30,051 nt of DNA from the NCBI GenBank assembly GCA_900553815.1, contig USEY01000048.1, positions 1-30,051 on the forward strand, written 5' to 3'. Of the stretch, positions 8,684 through 16,756 are shown in pieces. The DNA comes from an uncultured Bacteroides sp. (GTDB lineage: Bacteria; Bacteroidota; Bacteroidia; Bacteroidales; Bacteroidaceae). The notes under the pieces are model-generated. The model worked only from the letters and a program-made list of their open reading frames with translations. It was not told the origin of the DNA and ran no database searches. Position 1 is the stretch's first letter. Each line of letters begins with the position of its first letter. The translations under genes were made by a program, and so were the position numbers.

Positions 8684-8771
8684 CAGTTAACTACTATCGA
8701 GCAAACAGTGGACTACTAACGTGATAGCGGTGTACTACTAACAACCAAGCAGTCCACCGCTATCGCTCACA
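8684..8771. repeat. Degenerate 22-bp tandem repeat, four units
   Basis: Units at 8684-8705, 8706-8727, 8728-8749 and 8750-8771 align without gaps around the pattern CRGTnnACTACTAnC followed by a variable seven-base part. Units 2 and 3 are closest (CAGTGGACTACTAAC and CGGTGTACTACTAAC), and unit 4 has diverged. Inside the array GATAGCGGTG (8723-8732) is an exact inverted match to CACCGCTATC (8755-8764). The units are contiguous with no spacers, so this is not a CRISPR. No gene overlaps it. Confidence 0.65.
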
Positions 8772-8793
8772 CTTACGGCTGCATCAGTTCACA

Positions 8794-8825
8794 GATACGG
8801 CTGCGTCTGGCCACGCAGCCGTATC
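8794..8825. repeat. Perfect 13-bp inverted repeat (hairpin)
   Basis: GATACGGCTGCGT (8794-8806) is exactly complementary to ACGCAGCCGTATC (8813-8825) with a six-base loop CTGGCC. TGTTTCTGT follows, so it could be a weak terminator, but there is no true T-run and no obvious transcript to end. An extra ACGGCTGC lies just upstream near 8774, suggesting a partial duplication of the arm. Confidence 0.75.
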
Positions 8826-9315
8826 TGTTTCTGTAAAGTCCCAGTTTGGTGCGCCAAAGTCCATAGTTAGCATACTCAAATCCCTCTTTAGTCACAACGA
8901 AAGGGAGAAAACCAGTGAAAGAAGCGCATACATATATCTTCCACCCTACAGAATAAACTTTTTCCCGTTTGAAGTTTCACGCCTTCACGATGAAACACAA
9001 TCCACTGTAATACAAGCAAATCATGTGAAAGATTCACCTGAAATCATCGTTCACGCCCCAAAAGTTTCCGCACATACCTGGATGGTCTTCCCGCACTTGA
9101 TGCTGAATCTTAAGACAAAACGTCTCGTTTGTTCACCTCCATCTTTCACCACAACCTGTTCATTCCCAACGCCTAACTGTGAAACTTCACTCGCACAACT
9201 ATTTCTCCCCCAACAGCTGATAATTTTCTTCTTTCACCCTTCCCTAAAGGAACCGCCTTACCCCGAGGATAAAGCTTCTCCAATCTTGTATATACCGACT
9301 GCCAACCTAAGCATA

Positions 9316-9390
9316 CTGTAGCTTCTCCATGATTTGTCTGTTGTCCTCAAATGACTTCCTTTCCAAAAGTTTCATGAAGCTACAGCTTTT
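9316..9390 (+). terminator. Possible hairpin/terminator-like element before the nuclease gene
   Basis: CTGTAGCTTC (9316-9325) and GAAGCTACAG (9376-9385) are perfect complements separated by 50 bases, and the right arm is followed by CTTTTTCTTT. The loop is long for a terminator and no gene ends just upstream, so its role is uncertain. It lies immediately before the candidate promoter of the next gene. Confidence 0.4.
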
Positions 9391-9408
9391 TCTTTCCGAT
9401 TATTTACT

Positions 9409-9417
9409 TACATTTGC
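9409..9417 (+). promoter_or_regulatory. Candidate -7 promoter box for the nuclease-rsmE operon
   Basis: TACATTTGC matches TAnnTTTG plus C. The -33 region is only a T-rich run with no clear TTTG. It would give a 5' leader of about 85 bases before the ATG at 9511. Confidence 0.45.
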
Positions 9418-9510
9418 ATTATTCTTGATGTAAAAGGCCGACCATGTGTTCTACCCAAACGCATGTGAACAAAAACGTACCCTGAAACCCTAAAATCAAA
9501 AAACAGCAGT

Positions 9511-10068
9511 ATGACCAAAAGAAACACCGTAGAATTGGAAGTCTTGAATATATCGAACAGCATGATGCAAGCCGGAGCCTTTGCCATGCTGCTGGGCGAG
9601 GTCGGCGGCCAACGGCGCCTTCCCATCATCATTGGTGCCTTTGAGGCTCAGGCCATCCTCATCGAAATGAAAGGCATCACCCCTCCCCGTCCACTGACCT
9701 ACATATTGTTTGCTTCTGTGCTCGACGTACTAAACGTCAGACTACAACAAGTACTCATCTACAAAGCCGACAACGGAATATTTTACTCCTATCTTTTCCT
9801 GAAAACCGAGAACAGCATTATCCGTGTAGATGCACGCACCAGCGATGCCGTGGCGCTTTCGTTGCGGATGGGTGCACCCATTTTGATTTATGAAGACGTG
9901 CTGGAAGCGGAAAGGATGAACACCGAACAAGATGCCGAAGGCCGCAATAGCGAAGACTCTGAACTTGAAATACTGCAAAAGGCCTTGCAGAAAGCCGTAG
10001 AAGAAGAAAACTATGAACAGGCCGCCGAACTGAGAGATAAAATCAACAGACTGAAAAACCAACAATAA
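9511..10068 (+). CDS. Bifunctional nuclease domain protein with C-terminal UVR motif
   Basis: The 185-residue protein has a DUF151/bifunctional nuclease domain over roughly residues 1-130. Visible marks are the opening strand VELEVLNIS, LPIIIGAFEAQAI and the highly conserved DARTSDAVALSLRMGAPI. Residues 150-183 form a UvrB/UvrC-type (UVR) helical motif containing EEENYEQAAELRDKI. The domain has been linked to RNase/DNase activity, but the biological role in Bacteroidetes is not settled. It is 28 bp upstream of rsmE and likely shares its transcript. Confidence 0.9.
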   Translation: MTKRNTVELEVLNISNSMMQAGAFAMLLGEVGGQRRLPIIIGAFEAQAILIEMKGITPPRPLTYILFASVLDVLNVRLQQVLIYKADNGIFYSYLFLKTENSIIRVDARTSDAVALSLRMGAPILIYEDVLEAERMNTEQDAEGRNSEDSELEILQKALQKAVEEENYEQAAELRDKINRLKNQQ

Positions 10069-10096
10069 TACACCTTTTTAAAATATATCACAGAAC

Positions 10097-10801
10097 ATGC
10101 ACCTTTTCTATACACCCGATATAAACAGCCAGACGGCTTTGCCCGATGAAGAGGCAGGACACGCCGTCAGAGTGCTGCGACTACAAAGTGGCGATGAAGT
10201 GGAACTGACCGACGGACAGGGCAACTTCTATCGCGCCGAAATCACAACCGCCACCCCCAAGCATTGTCTGGTACGCATCATTGAAACCATGCCTCAAGCC
10301 CCCCTGTGGAGCGGGCATCTGCACATAGCCATGGCACCTACCAAAAATATGGACCGTACCGAGTGGTTTGCGGAGAAAGCCACGGAAATAGGTTTCGACG
10401 AGCTGACTTTCCTTAACTGCCGTTTTTCGGAGCGAAAGGTCATCAAGACCGAACGAATCGAGAAAATTCTGGTTTCGGCCATGAAGCAATCGCTCAAAGC
10501 ACGTCTGCCCCGACTGAACGAAATGACAGACTTTGCCTGCTTCGTGACACAGCCTTTTGAAGGACAAAAGTTCATTGCCCACTGCTACAAGGGTACCAAA
10601 CCGCTGCTCAAGGAAGTTGTGAAGTCCGGACAGGATGCACTGGTTCTCATTGGCCCCGAAGGAGACTTTAGCGAGGAGGAAGTGGCACTGGCCGAAGCTA
10701 ACGGATTCATTCCCATCAGCCTAGGGCGCTCCCGATTACGTACTGAAACGGCTGCACTGGTAGCCTGCCATATTCTGCAAATGGCCAATGAATTGTCCTA
10801 A
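10097..10801 (+). CDS. rsmE: 16S rRNA m3U1498 methyltransferase
   Basis: The 234-residue protein shows the SPOUT-fold features of RsmE: an N-terminal PUA-like part starting MHLFYTPDI with GHAVRVLRL, the central AMAPTKNMDRTEWFAEKATE segment, and the C-terminal knot motifs LIGPEGDFSEEE and LGRSRLRTETAA that bind S-adenosylmethionine. The length is normal. It methylates U1498 of 16S rRNA in the assembled small subunit. It follows the nuclease gene closely. Confidence 0.95.
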   Translation: MHLFYTPDINSQTALPDEEAGHAVRVLRLQSGDEVELTDGQGNFYRAEITTATPKHCLVRIIETMPQAPLWSGHLHIAMAPTKNMDRTEWFAEKATEIGFDELTFLNCRFSERKVIKTERIEKILVSAMKQSLKARLPRLNEMTDFACFVTQPFEGQKFIAHCYKGTKPLLKEVVKSGQDALVLIGPEGDFSEEEVALAEANGFIPISLGRSRLRTETAALVACHILQMANELS

Positions 10802-10873
10802 GACAGAACGATGGCTAACTTTTTCACCCCCATAACATGAAGAAACACAACCTTTAACTAAATACACACAGTT

Positions 10874-12409
10874 ATGAACAAAAAATCAATTCTCTTTGTA
10901 GCAGTAGTATGTCTGCTCGCTATGATTACATCCTGCTCCAAGCAGAGTGGTTACGAGAAAGCTATCCCGGCCAACGCCACCGTAGTGACATCCATCAATG
11001 CCAAAAGCCTGGCCGAAAAAGCTGACTTGGGCAACAAGAGCAACAAGGAAGCGCTGAATAAGCTAAGCGACGCTATGAAGAAAGGCATGAGTGCCTCAAC
11101 GTACCAACTGGCGGAAGAAATCATCAAAGATGCCAACAAATCGGGCATTGACTTCAAGATGCCTATCTACATCTTTGCTAGTCCCGACTTCAAGAGCACA
11201 CCTGTCATTGCCAAAGTAAGTGATGCCGCCAACCTGATTGCCACTGTTGAAGCAATGGAAAACGAGAAGGTAGCTTCAACCCTTGCCGAAGGCGACGGCT
11301 ATCAGTACAGCCTCATCAACAGCAGGGTATTCATGGGCTTCAACACCACAACTCTCCTTATCACTGAATACTGGAGCAACTCGCAACTGGAGCAAATCAA
11401 GACCCAGACTGCTGCCCTGTTCAAACAAGACGACAATGCCGCCATCAGCAGTAAAGCGACCTTCAAGCAAATGAACGAACTGGATGGAGACATCAAAATC
11501 ATGGTAGCCAACCTGACTGAAATGTACAACACATACGCCAACCAGACTACAGGACTCACTCCCGAAGACATTGATATAAGCAAAATCAGCATTATCGGCG
11601 ACCTCAGCTTCGAAAAAGGCAAAATCGTATGTAACTTCAATCCTTACTCGGAAGATGAAAAACTGATGAAACTGCTGAAGGAGAAAAGCGAAAACATGTA
11701 CAACATAGAAAACAGCTTCTTGAAGTACTTCCCCAAGTCAACTCTCTCTTTGCTGAGCATGGGCGTCAACGGCAAGGAAGTGTACAACCAGCTGACCAGC
11801 ATACCCGAAGTAAAGAAAAACCTTTCACTCGAGAACAGCAAATTGCTGGAAGCTGTTTGCAATGCTGTAGACGGTGACGTGACTTTCGGACTCACCAACG
11901 TATCAATGAGCAACCAGCCTGCCTTCCTGATGCACGCCGAACTAAAAGATGCAAGCGTCATTGACCAGATATGCGAGCAGATGGGCAATGAAATCGCCAA
12001 ACTCGACGAACATGAATACGTCTACAAAGACCGCAAGTTCAATGTATTCTTCGGCGTTCGCGACAAACTGTTCTACCTGACCAACGACGAAACGACTTAC
12101 AAGAACATTGGCAAGGCTGCCGACCCGTCTGTTAAAGAAAAGAAGTACACATCCGACTTCAGCGGCCATAAGGCAGCTTTCGTCATCGACATCAAGGCCA
12201 TCATGCAGTTGCCGGCTGTCAAGATGCTCCTTAGCTACGCCAGCACAGGAGAAAACAGCTACATCCAGCCGCTGTGCGAAAAACTCGACTACTTTATCTG
12301 CATCAGCAACGAGCAAAACGGAGCGACCCTCACTCTACAACTGACTGACAAAGATACCAATGCACTGAAGCAGGCCATTGATGCAGCCATGGCCTACGCC
12401 GGCATGTAA
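10874..12409 (+). CDS. Lipoprotein, DUF4836-like
   Basis: The 511-residue protein has a signal peptide with lipobox MITSC (Cys21), so it should be a lipid-anchored envelope protein. The mature start, with IPANATVVTSINAKSLAEKA, is characteristic of the Bacteroides family I know as DUF4836. Two similar halves seem present, each with a VxxINxxxL-type strand (TSINAKSL near residue 40; AAFVIDIKAIMQLPAV near 435), which suggests an internal duplication. No catalytic motif is visible. It is 22 bp upstream of the ABC ATPase gene chosen here, so a shared transcript is likely. Function unknown. Confidence 0.82.
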   Translation: MNKKSILFVAVVCLLAMITSCSKQSGYEKAIPANATVVTSINAKSLAEKADLGNKSNKEALNKLSDAMKKGMSASTYQLAEEIIKDANKSGIDFKMPIYIFASPDFKSTPVIAKVSDAANLIATVEAMENEKVASTLAEGDGYQYSLINSRVFMGFNTTTLLITEYWSNSQLEQIKTQTAALFKQDDNAAISSKATFKQMNELDGDIKIMVANLTEMYNTYANQTTGLTPEDIDISKISIIGDLSFEKGKIVCNFNPYSEDEKLMKLLKEKSENMYNIENSFLKYFPKSTLSLLSMGVNGKEVYNQLTSIPEVKKNLSLENSKLLEAVCNAVDGDVTFGLTNVSMSNQPAFLMHAELKDASVIDQICEQMGNEIAKLDEHEYVYKDRKFNVFFGVRDKLFYLTNDETTYKNIGKAADPSVKEKKYTSDFSGHKAAFVIDIKAIMQLPAVKMLLSYASTGENSYIQPLCEKLDYFICISNEQNGATLTLQLTDKDTNALKQAIDAAMAYAGM

Positions 12410-12431
12410 GAAACATAACGAACATACCTAC

Positions 12432-13076
12432 ATGAAACTGATAAAGCTCATACACGCACTGCCAGCCGTATTTGCCGGACTCGATAAGCAGCCGTCTGAC
12501 ATCTGGCTGCAAGACTTCAGGTTCGAACGAGGACAGTTCTATCTGGTCGAAGCCGAATCGGGTACAGGAAAGTCCTCGCTTTGCAGCTATCTTTACGGCT
12601 ACCGACACGACTATGAAGGAAAAATCTGTTTCGACGACGCAGACATACGTACATTGTCTGCCCGGCAATGGGTGAACATACGCCGGGAAAGCCTGAGCCT
12701 CCTCTTTCAGGAGCTCAGGCTCTTTCCTGAGCTGACCGCACTTGAAAACATTCAGCTGAAAAACAACATAACACACAGCAAAAGCCCGAAAGACATTGAA
12801 CTACTGCTGGAGCAACTACAGATAGCCGACAAGACCCACGTGCCTGTAGGCAAACTGTCCTACGGCCAGCAACAGCGCGTAGCCTTCATACGCAGCCTGT
12901 GCCAGCCTTTCGACTTCCTGCTGCTCGACGAGCCTATCAGCCATTTGGACGAAACCAATGCACACATCATGGCCGACATACTGACCAGCGAAGCCCGGCA
13001 ACGCAATGCCGGCGTCATTATCACCTCTGTCGGCAAGCCTCTGCCCTTGGACTACAAGCAAATTCTGAAGCTCTAA
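12432..13076 (+). CDS. ABC transporter ATP-binding protein with degenerate motifs (MacB/LolD-type)
   Basis: The start at 12432 gives a 214-residue ABC ATPase. An upstream in-frame ATG at 12378 lies inside the preceding gene and would add 18 non-homologous residues. Motifs seen are Walker A AESGTGKS (41-48, the usual first Gly is Ala), Q-loop FQELRLFPEL (92-101), signature LSYGQ (142-146, usual second Gly is Tyr), Walker B FLLLDEP (162-168) and D-loop SHLD (170-173). The H-switch position reads ITSVG, with Ser199 where His is normal. Lys47, Gln93 and Glu167 are kept, so ATP binding is plausible while turnover may be slow. It pairs with the permease 19 bp downstream. Confidence 0.88.
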   Translation: MKLIKLIHALPAVFAGLDKQPSDIWLQDFRFERGQFYLVEAESGTGKSSLCSYLYGYRHDYEGKICFDDADIRTLSARQWVNIRRESLSLLFQELRLFPELTALENIQLKNNITHSKSPKDIELLLEQLQIADKTHVPVGKLSYGQQQRVAFIRSLCQPFDFLLLDEPISHLDETNAHIMADILTSEARQRNAGVIITSVGKPLPLDYKQILKL

Positions 13077-13095
13077 AACCCACATAGCAACGCCA

Positions 13096-14307
13096 ATGAA
13101 CAAACTCATCTGGAAACTACTCCGAAGCCACATCAGTCCCGCACAACTTGCCGGCTTCTTCCTGGCCAATCTTTTCGGTATGCTCATCGTATTACTGAGC
13201 CTGCAATTCTATTACGACATCATTCCCCTCTTCACACGCGGCGACAGCTTCATGAAGCAGGAATACCTCATCGTAACCAAGCAAATAAACACACTGGGAA
13301 GCCTGACTGGAAAAAACAATACTTTCAGTGAGGAAGAAATAGCAGAACTGAAGCAACAGGACTTCACCAAGAGCATTGGCACTTTCACCCCTTCACTGTT
13401 CAACGTATCGGCCGGCCTCAACATGCAACAGACCAATATCCGGCTCTCCACAGAAATGTTCTTCGAAGCCGTACCCGACGAATACGTGGACGTGGACCTG
13501 AAAGACTGGAACTTTACCGAAGGCGACCGACTTATTCCCATCATCATCCCACGCAATTACCTTAATCTCTATAACTTCGGCTTTGCCCAAAGCCGCAATC
13601 TGCCCAAGCTGTCGGAAGGTCTGATGGGATTGATAAACATGAACATACAGCTCTACGGCAACGGACAGGCCGAAACCTTTAAAGGTGAGATAGCCGGTTT
13701 CTCCAACCGCTTGAACACCATTTTGGTGCCTCAAAGCTTCATGGACTGGGCCAACAAACATTTTGCACCCGGCCAGCAGGCACATCCCTCGCGCCTAATT
13801 GTCGAGGTAAAGAATCCTACCGACCCTGCCATAGCCGAATACTTCAGCCAGCACCGCTACGAAACCGAAGGTGAAGGACTCAATGCAGGAAAAACAACGA
13901 GCTTCCTGCGCATGACCACGGCCATCATCATGGGTGTGGGACTTGTCATCAGCGCCCTGTCTTTCTATATTCTTATGCTCAGCATCTTCCTGCTGTTGCA
14001 AAAAAACAGCCTGAAGCTACAGAATCTGCTACTGATAGGCTACAGTCCGGCCAATGTTACAGCTCCTTATTGCCTGCTGACCATTGTGCTGAACCTGCTT
14101 GTCCTGATACTTGCCATTTGCGGAGTAGCTTGGTTGCGAGCCTACTACATGGACTTCCTGCAAACCCTATTCCCACAAATGGAAGCAGCTACTTGCTGGC
14201 CCTCGCTACTGACAGGCATGCTGATATTCGCACTGGTATCCCTGCTCAATGTATTTGCCATCCGTCGCAAGATTGACCAGATTTGGAAAGGACAGACCAG
14301 TATGTAA
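13096..14307 (+). CDS. FtsX/MacB-like ABC transporter permease
   Basis: The 403-residue protein has one N-terminal transmembrane helix (about 18-40), a large extracytoplasmic domain of about 230 residues and three further helices (about 275-302, 324-346 and 369-390). This 1+3 topology is that of MacB, LolC/E and FtsX permeases, which do mechanical work in the envelope rather than channel a solute. With the ATPase upstream it would form a homodimeric complex. No membrane-fusion or TolC partner is adjacent, but a lipoprotein is encoded directly before the pair. The gene ends 19 bp from the convergent TonB receptor gene, with no terminator visible. Confidence 0.87.
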   Translation: MNKLIWKLLRSHISPAQLAGFFLANLFGMLIVLLSLQFYYDIIPLFTRGDSFMKQEYLIVTKQINTLGSLTGKNNTFSEEEIAELKQQDFTKSIGTFTPSLFNVSAGLNMQQTNIRLSTEMFFEAVPDEYVDVDLKDWNFTEGDRLIPIIIPRNYLNLYNFGFAQSRNLPKLSEGLMGLINMNIQLYGNGQAETFKGEIAGFSNRLNTILVPQSFMDWANKHFAPGQQAHPSRLIVEVKNPTDPAIAEYFSQHRYETEGEGLNAGKTTSFLRMTTAIIMGVGLVISALSFYILMLSIFLLLQKNSLKLQNLLLIGYSPANVTAPYCLLTIVLNLLVLILAICGVAWLRAYYMDFLQTLFPQMEAATCWPSLLTGMLIFALVSLLNVFAIRRKIDQIWKGQTSM

Positions 14308-14326
14308 GACTGCATCCCCAGACTTA

Positions 14327-16756
14327 TTAAAAACGGAAGCTGATACTGGCGTAAGGCAAACAGTTGCTGTGCCAATAGACTGAATAGAAGTTCAGGACTT
14401 CTTCCTCCGAAGGATTACCAAGCACATTGTACAAGCCACAACGCAGCAAAAGCAGGTTGCCGCCAAAGTCTCGCTTATAAGAATAACCCACATCAACCCG
14501 ATAGCCCAACGGCCGACGCACACTTCTGAACTGCTCGGCCGGCAACGGGTCCAGCCATTCGTCTACATCCATTATCCGCCCCGAATGCAGCTGGGCACCG
14601 CAGGAAAGCGCGGAATGCGTATCCCACTTATAGGAAACGGCACCACCCAACTGGTGGGGGACGTCATAAAGAGAAGGCAACTTGCGTTTCCCATCTACCT
14701 CGTCAAACCATTCCCGGCTACGCGAGTAAGTATAAGACAACTGCAGATTCCATTTACTCCAGTTGTTTATAAAGTAGGCTTTCACGCCATAACTATCACC
14801 ATTGCCTGCCATCAGATAGTTTTTCCAGTCCGTATCCTCTATATAAACCTCGGGACGCAATGCCAACACATGACGCCGCGTCTTGTAGTAAGCCGACAGT
14901 TCCAACTGACCGTTTTTCAGGAAATGCTTCCAACCAGCCTCATAGTGTTCGGACGAACGTGGCTTATAGCCCTCAATGCTTGGCATCCTGAAATCGGTAG
15001 GCAAGGACAGACTTTCCAACCGCAAATAATGGTAGAATTGTTCCATCTTCGAAAAGTTTAAATACAGCAAATTGCCCTCACCTGGCAAATAGTGCAGGGA
15101 GAAACGGGGCTGGATGCTGTAATAGGACTTGTGATTGCGCGGCTGGTAACCTACAAAGTGTACGCCCACCTGTACCTGCAAACGGCTGTTGATTTTCACC
15201 AGATTGTCAAAAAACAAAGAATACTGGCTTATTGGCTCACGACGGGTATCCAACTTTTCTTTATAAGTAAGCAAGTCGTAAACCTCATACATATACTTGG
15301 CTCCCCAACGTGCACTATACATGTACTCAGGACTATAGGTGAACTCGGTAGACAAGTTTACCGACTTGATGCCACTGTGCATATAGCCCTCTTTGTCAAA
15401 ACCCAGCTCATAGGCATTGGCACGATTCTGGTGTGAAGTATAATACATGGACGTGGTATTCCCTACTTTTCCCAACCGACCATTATAACGCAACTGATAG
15501 ATTTCATTGCTCCAGCGCAACAAAGGCACGTTATTGCCCTGTTCGCCCGGCCAATGATATTCATCCCAGGCACCATAGGCAAAAGCCTCCAGCGAGCTGG
15601 TTGGCGAAAGCGTGTAGGTCAACTTGGCATTATAGTCGCAGGTAGAATGATTGAGCCGGTTCTCTTCAGACAGCAGATTGTCGAAGAAATCCAGCCAGCT
15701 GCGTCGTGCACTCACCATGTACGACAGTTTATCCTTTAAAATAGGCCCCTCAAAAGTAGCCGACGCGGCCGGCATGTCCAGACTTAGTGTACGCACATGC
15801 TCCTGCTTGTTGCCTTCCTTCAGTTTTACTTCGGTTACCGACGAAAGACGTCCCTCAAAGCGGGTAGGGAAATAGCCTTTATAGAAGACCATGCTTTTCA
15901 CCGCGTTGCCGTTGAACACCGGCAACAACGAATTGATATGTCCCGGATGATAGACCGGCACTCCATCAAGCAACAGCTGATTCTCATCGCCACCACCACC
16001 GTCCACCTGAAAGTTATATCCCGTCGGCATGCCGCTTACTCCCGGCAATATCCACAATTGTGAGAACAAATCGCTGCCGCTGAACGACAACAGACTGGCT
16101 GACGAAAGACCACCCAGTTCTTCTCCTTGCTTATACGACTTCACCGTCACTTCGTCTATCTCAAAAGGCAGAGGCGTAAGCTGCAAACGAAATGTCCTGT
16201 CGCGGCAGACCTGCAACCGTTGCCTGTAAGGCGAATATCCCATATAGGAAATACCCAACGTATAAATACCTTCGACGGCATGAATCCGAAAGCCTCCATG
16301 CTCGTCAGTCACGGCATACAGTTTACCTCCCCCTTCATCTTCGAGTGTCAGCACCGCTCCATAGAGCCGCTCACCACTACCCTTCTCTACCACTGTACCA
16401 TCAATGTCGCATTCCGCCCGCCTCCTCACCTGCAAGGCCAGCCGGCCGGGAGCCGTACGGACGGTTTGAAAATGATAGTCCTTCAATACCTGCTTCAGCA
16501 AGTCGTCAACCGTCATTTCACCCGACACATCCACCCGGCACTTCCGGTTGAGGTCAACAGACGTAGGGTCATAGGAAAGCACCAGCCGTGCATCCCGCTC
16601 AATCAATCTAAACCACTGTAGCACGGTGGCCGAAGAAGCCCGCACCTGTATGCGTTCTTCGGTCACCGTGCCACGGTCTGTTTCCTGTCCTCTCAAGGTC
16701 ACAGCCAACAAACAGACAGCCAGGGCGGTCACAATCCGCCGGCAATAGCTATTCAT
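14327..16756 (-). CDS. TonB-dependent receptor with N-terminal STN signalling domain
   Basis: Taking the ATG at 16756 (MNSYCRRIVTALAVCLLAV) gives 809 residues. After a signal peptide come an STN domain (about 34-108, with AIVL-type strands and MTVDDLLKQVLKDY), a carboxypeptidase-regulatory-like beta-sandwich (about 118-195, DIDGTVVEKGSGERLYGA), a plug (about 215-330, with LPGVSGMPTGYNFQVDGG and NQLLLDGVPVYHPGH) and a 22-strand-type outer-membrane barrel ending in ISFRF. The terminal Phe fits Bam-dependent insertion. STN domains contact FecR-type anti-sigma factors, and the gene overlaps the anti-sigma gene by 8 bp. No SusD or DUF4249 partner lies downstream. The ligand is unknown. Confidence 0.92.
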   Translation of the reverse strand: MNSYCRRIVTALAVCLLAVTLRGQETDRGTVTEERIQVRASSATVLQWFRLIERDARLVLSYDPTSVDLNRKCRVDVSGEMTVDDLLKQVLKDYHFQTVRTAPGRLALQVRRRAECDIDGTVVEKGSGERLYGAVLTLEDEGGGKLYAVTDEHGGFRIHAVEGIYTLGISYMGYSPYRQRLQVCRDRTFRLQLTPLPFEIDEVTVKSYKQGEELGGLSSASLLSFSGSDLFSQLWILPGVSGMPTGYNFQVDGGGGDENQLLLDGVPVYHPGHINSLLPVFNGNAVKSMVFYKGYFPTRFEGRLSSVTEVKLKEGNKQEHVRTLSLDMPAASATFEGPILKDKLSYMVSARRSWLDFFDNLLSEENRLNHSTCDYNAKLTYTLSPTSSLEAFAYGAWDEYHWPGEQGNNVPLLRWSNEIYQLRYNGRLGKVGNTTSMYYTSHQNRANAYELGFDKEGYMHSGIKSVNLSTEFTYSPEYMYSARWGAKYMYEVYDLLTYKEKLDTRREPISQYSLFFDNLVKINSRLQVQVGVHFVGYQPRNHKSYYSIQPRFSLHYLPGEGNLLYLNFSKMEQFYHYLRLESLSLPTDFRMPSIEGYKPRSSEHYEAGWKHFLKNGQLELSAYYKTRRHVLALRPEVYIEDTDWKNYLMAGNGDSYGVKAYFINNWSKWNLQLSYTYSRSREWFDEVDGKRKLPSLYDVPHQLGGAVSYKWDTHSALSCGAQLHSGRIMDVDEWLDPLPAEQFRSVRRPLGYRVDVGYSYKRDFGGNLLLLRCGLYNVLGNPSEEEVLNFYSVYWHSNCLPYASISFRF

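Larger units (their letters stand above)
8536..9408. other. Long intergenic stretch without a credible gene
   Basis: Apart from the 22-bp repeat and the 13-bp hairpin, this stretch shows no convincing coding sequence. One open frame from a GTG at 9025 to 9321 has an odd composition rich in Pro, Ser and Thr, no recognisable motif and no ribosome-binding context, so I left it out. The stretch carries 12 copies of TTCAC or its complement between 8788 and 9237, two of them in short palindromes (GTGAA-AGA-TTCAC at 9025-9037; GTGAA-AC-TTCAC at 9179-9190). Confidence 0.6.

Noticed and set aside
8684..8771. CRISPR array
   Set aside because: The 22-bp units are contiguous and degenerate, with no unique spacers, and no cas genes are present.
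9025..9321. 98-codon plus-strand frame in the long intergenic region
   Set aside because: It starts at a GTG inside a TTCAC palindrome, has low-complexity Pro/Ser/Thr-rich sequence and no recognisable domain or start signal.
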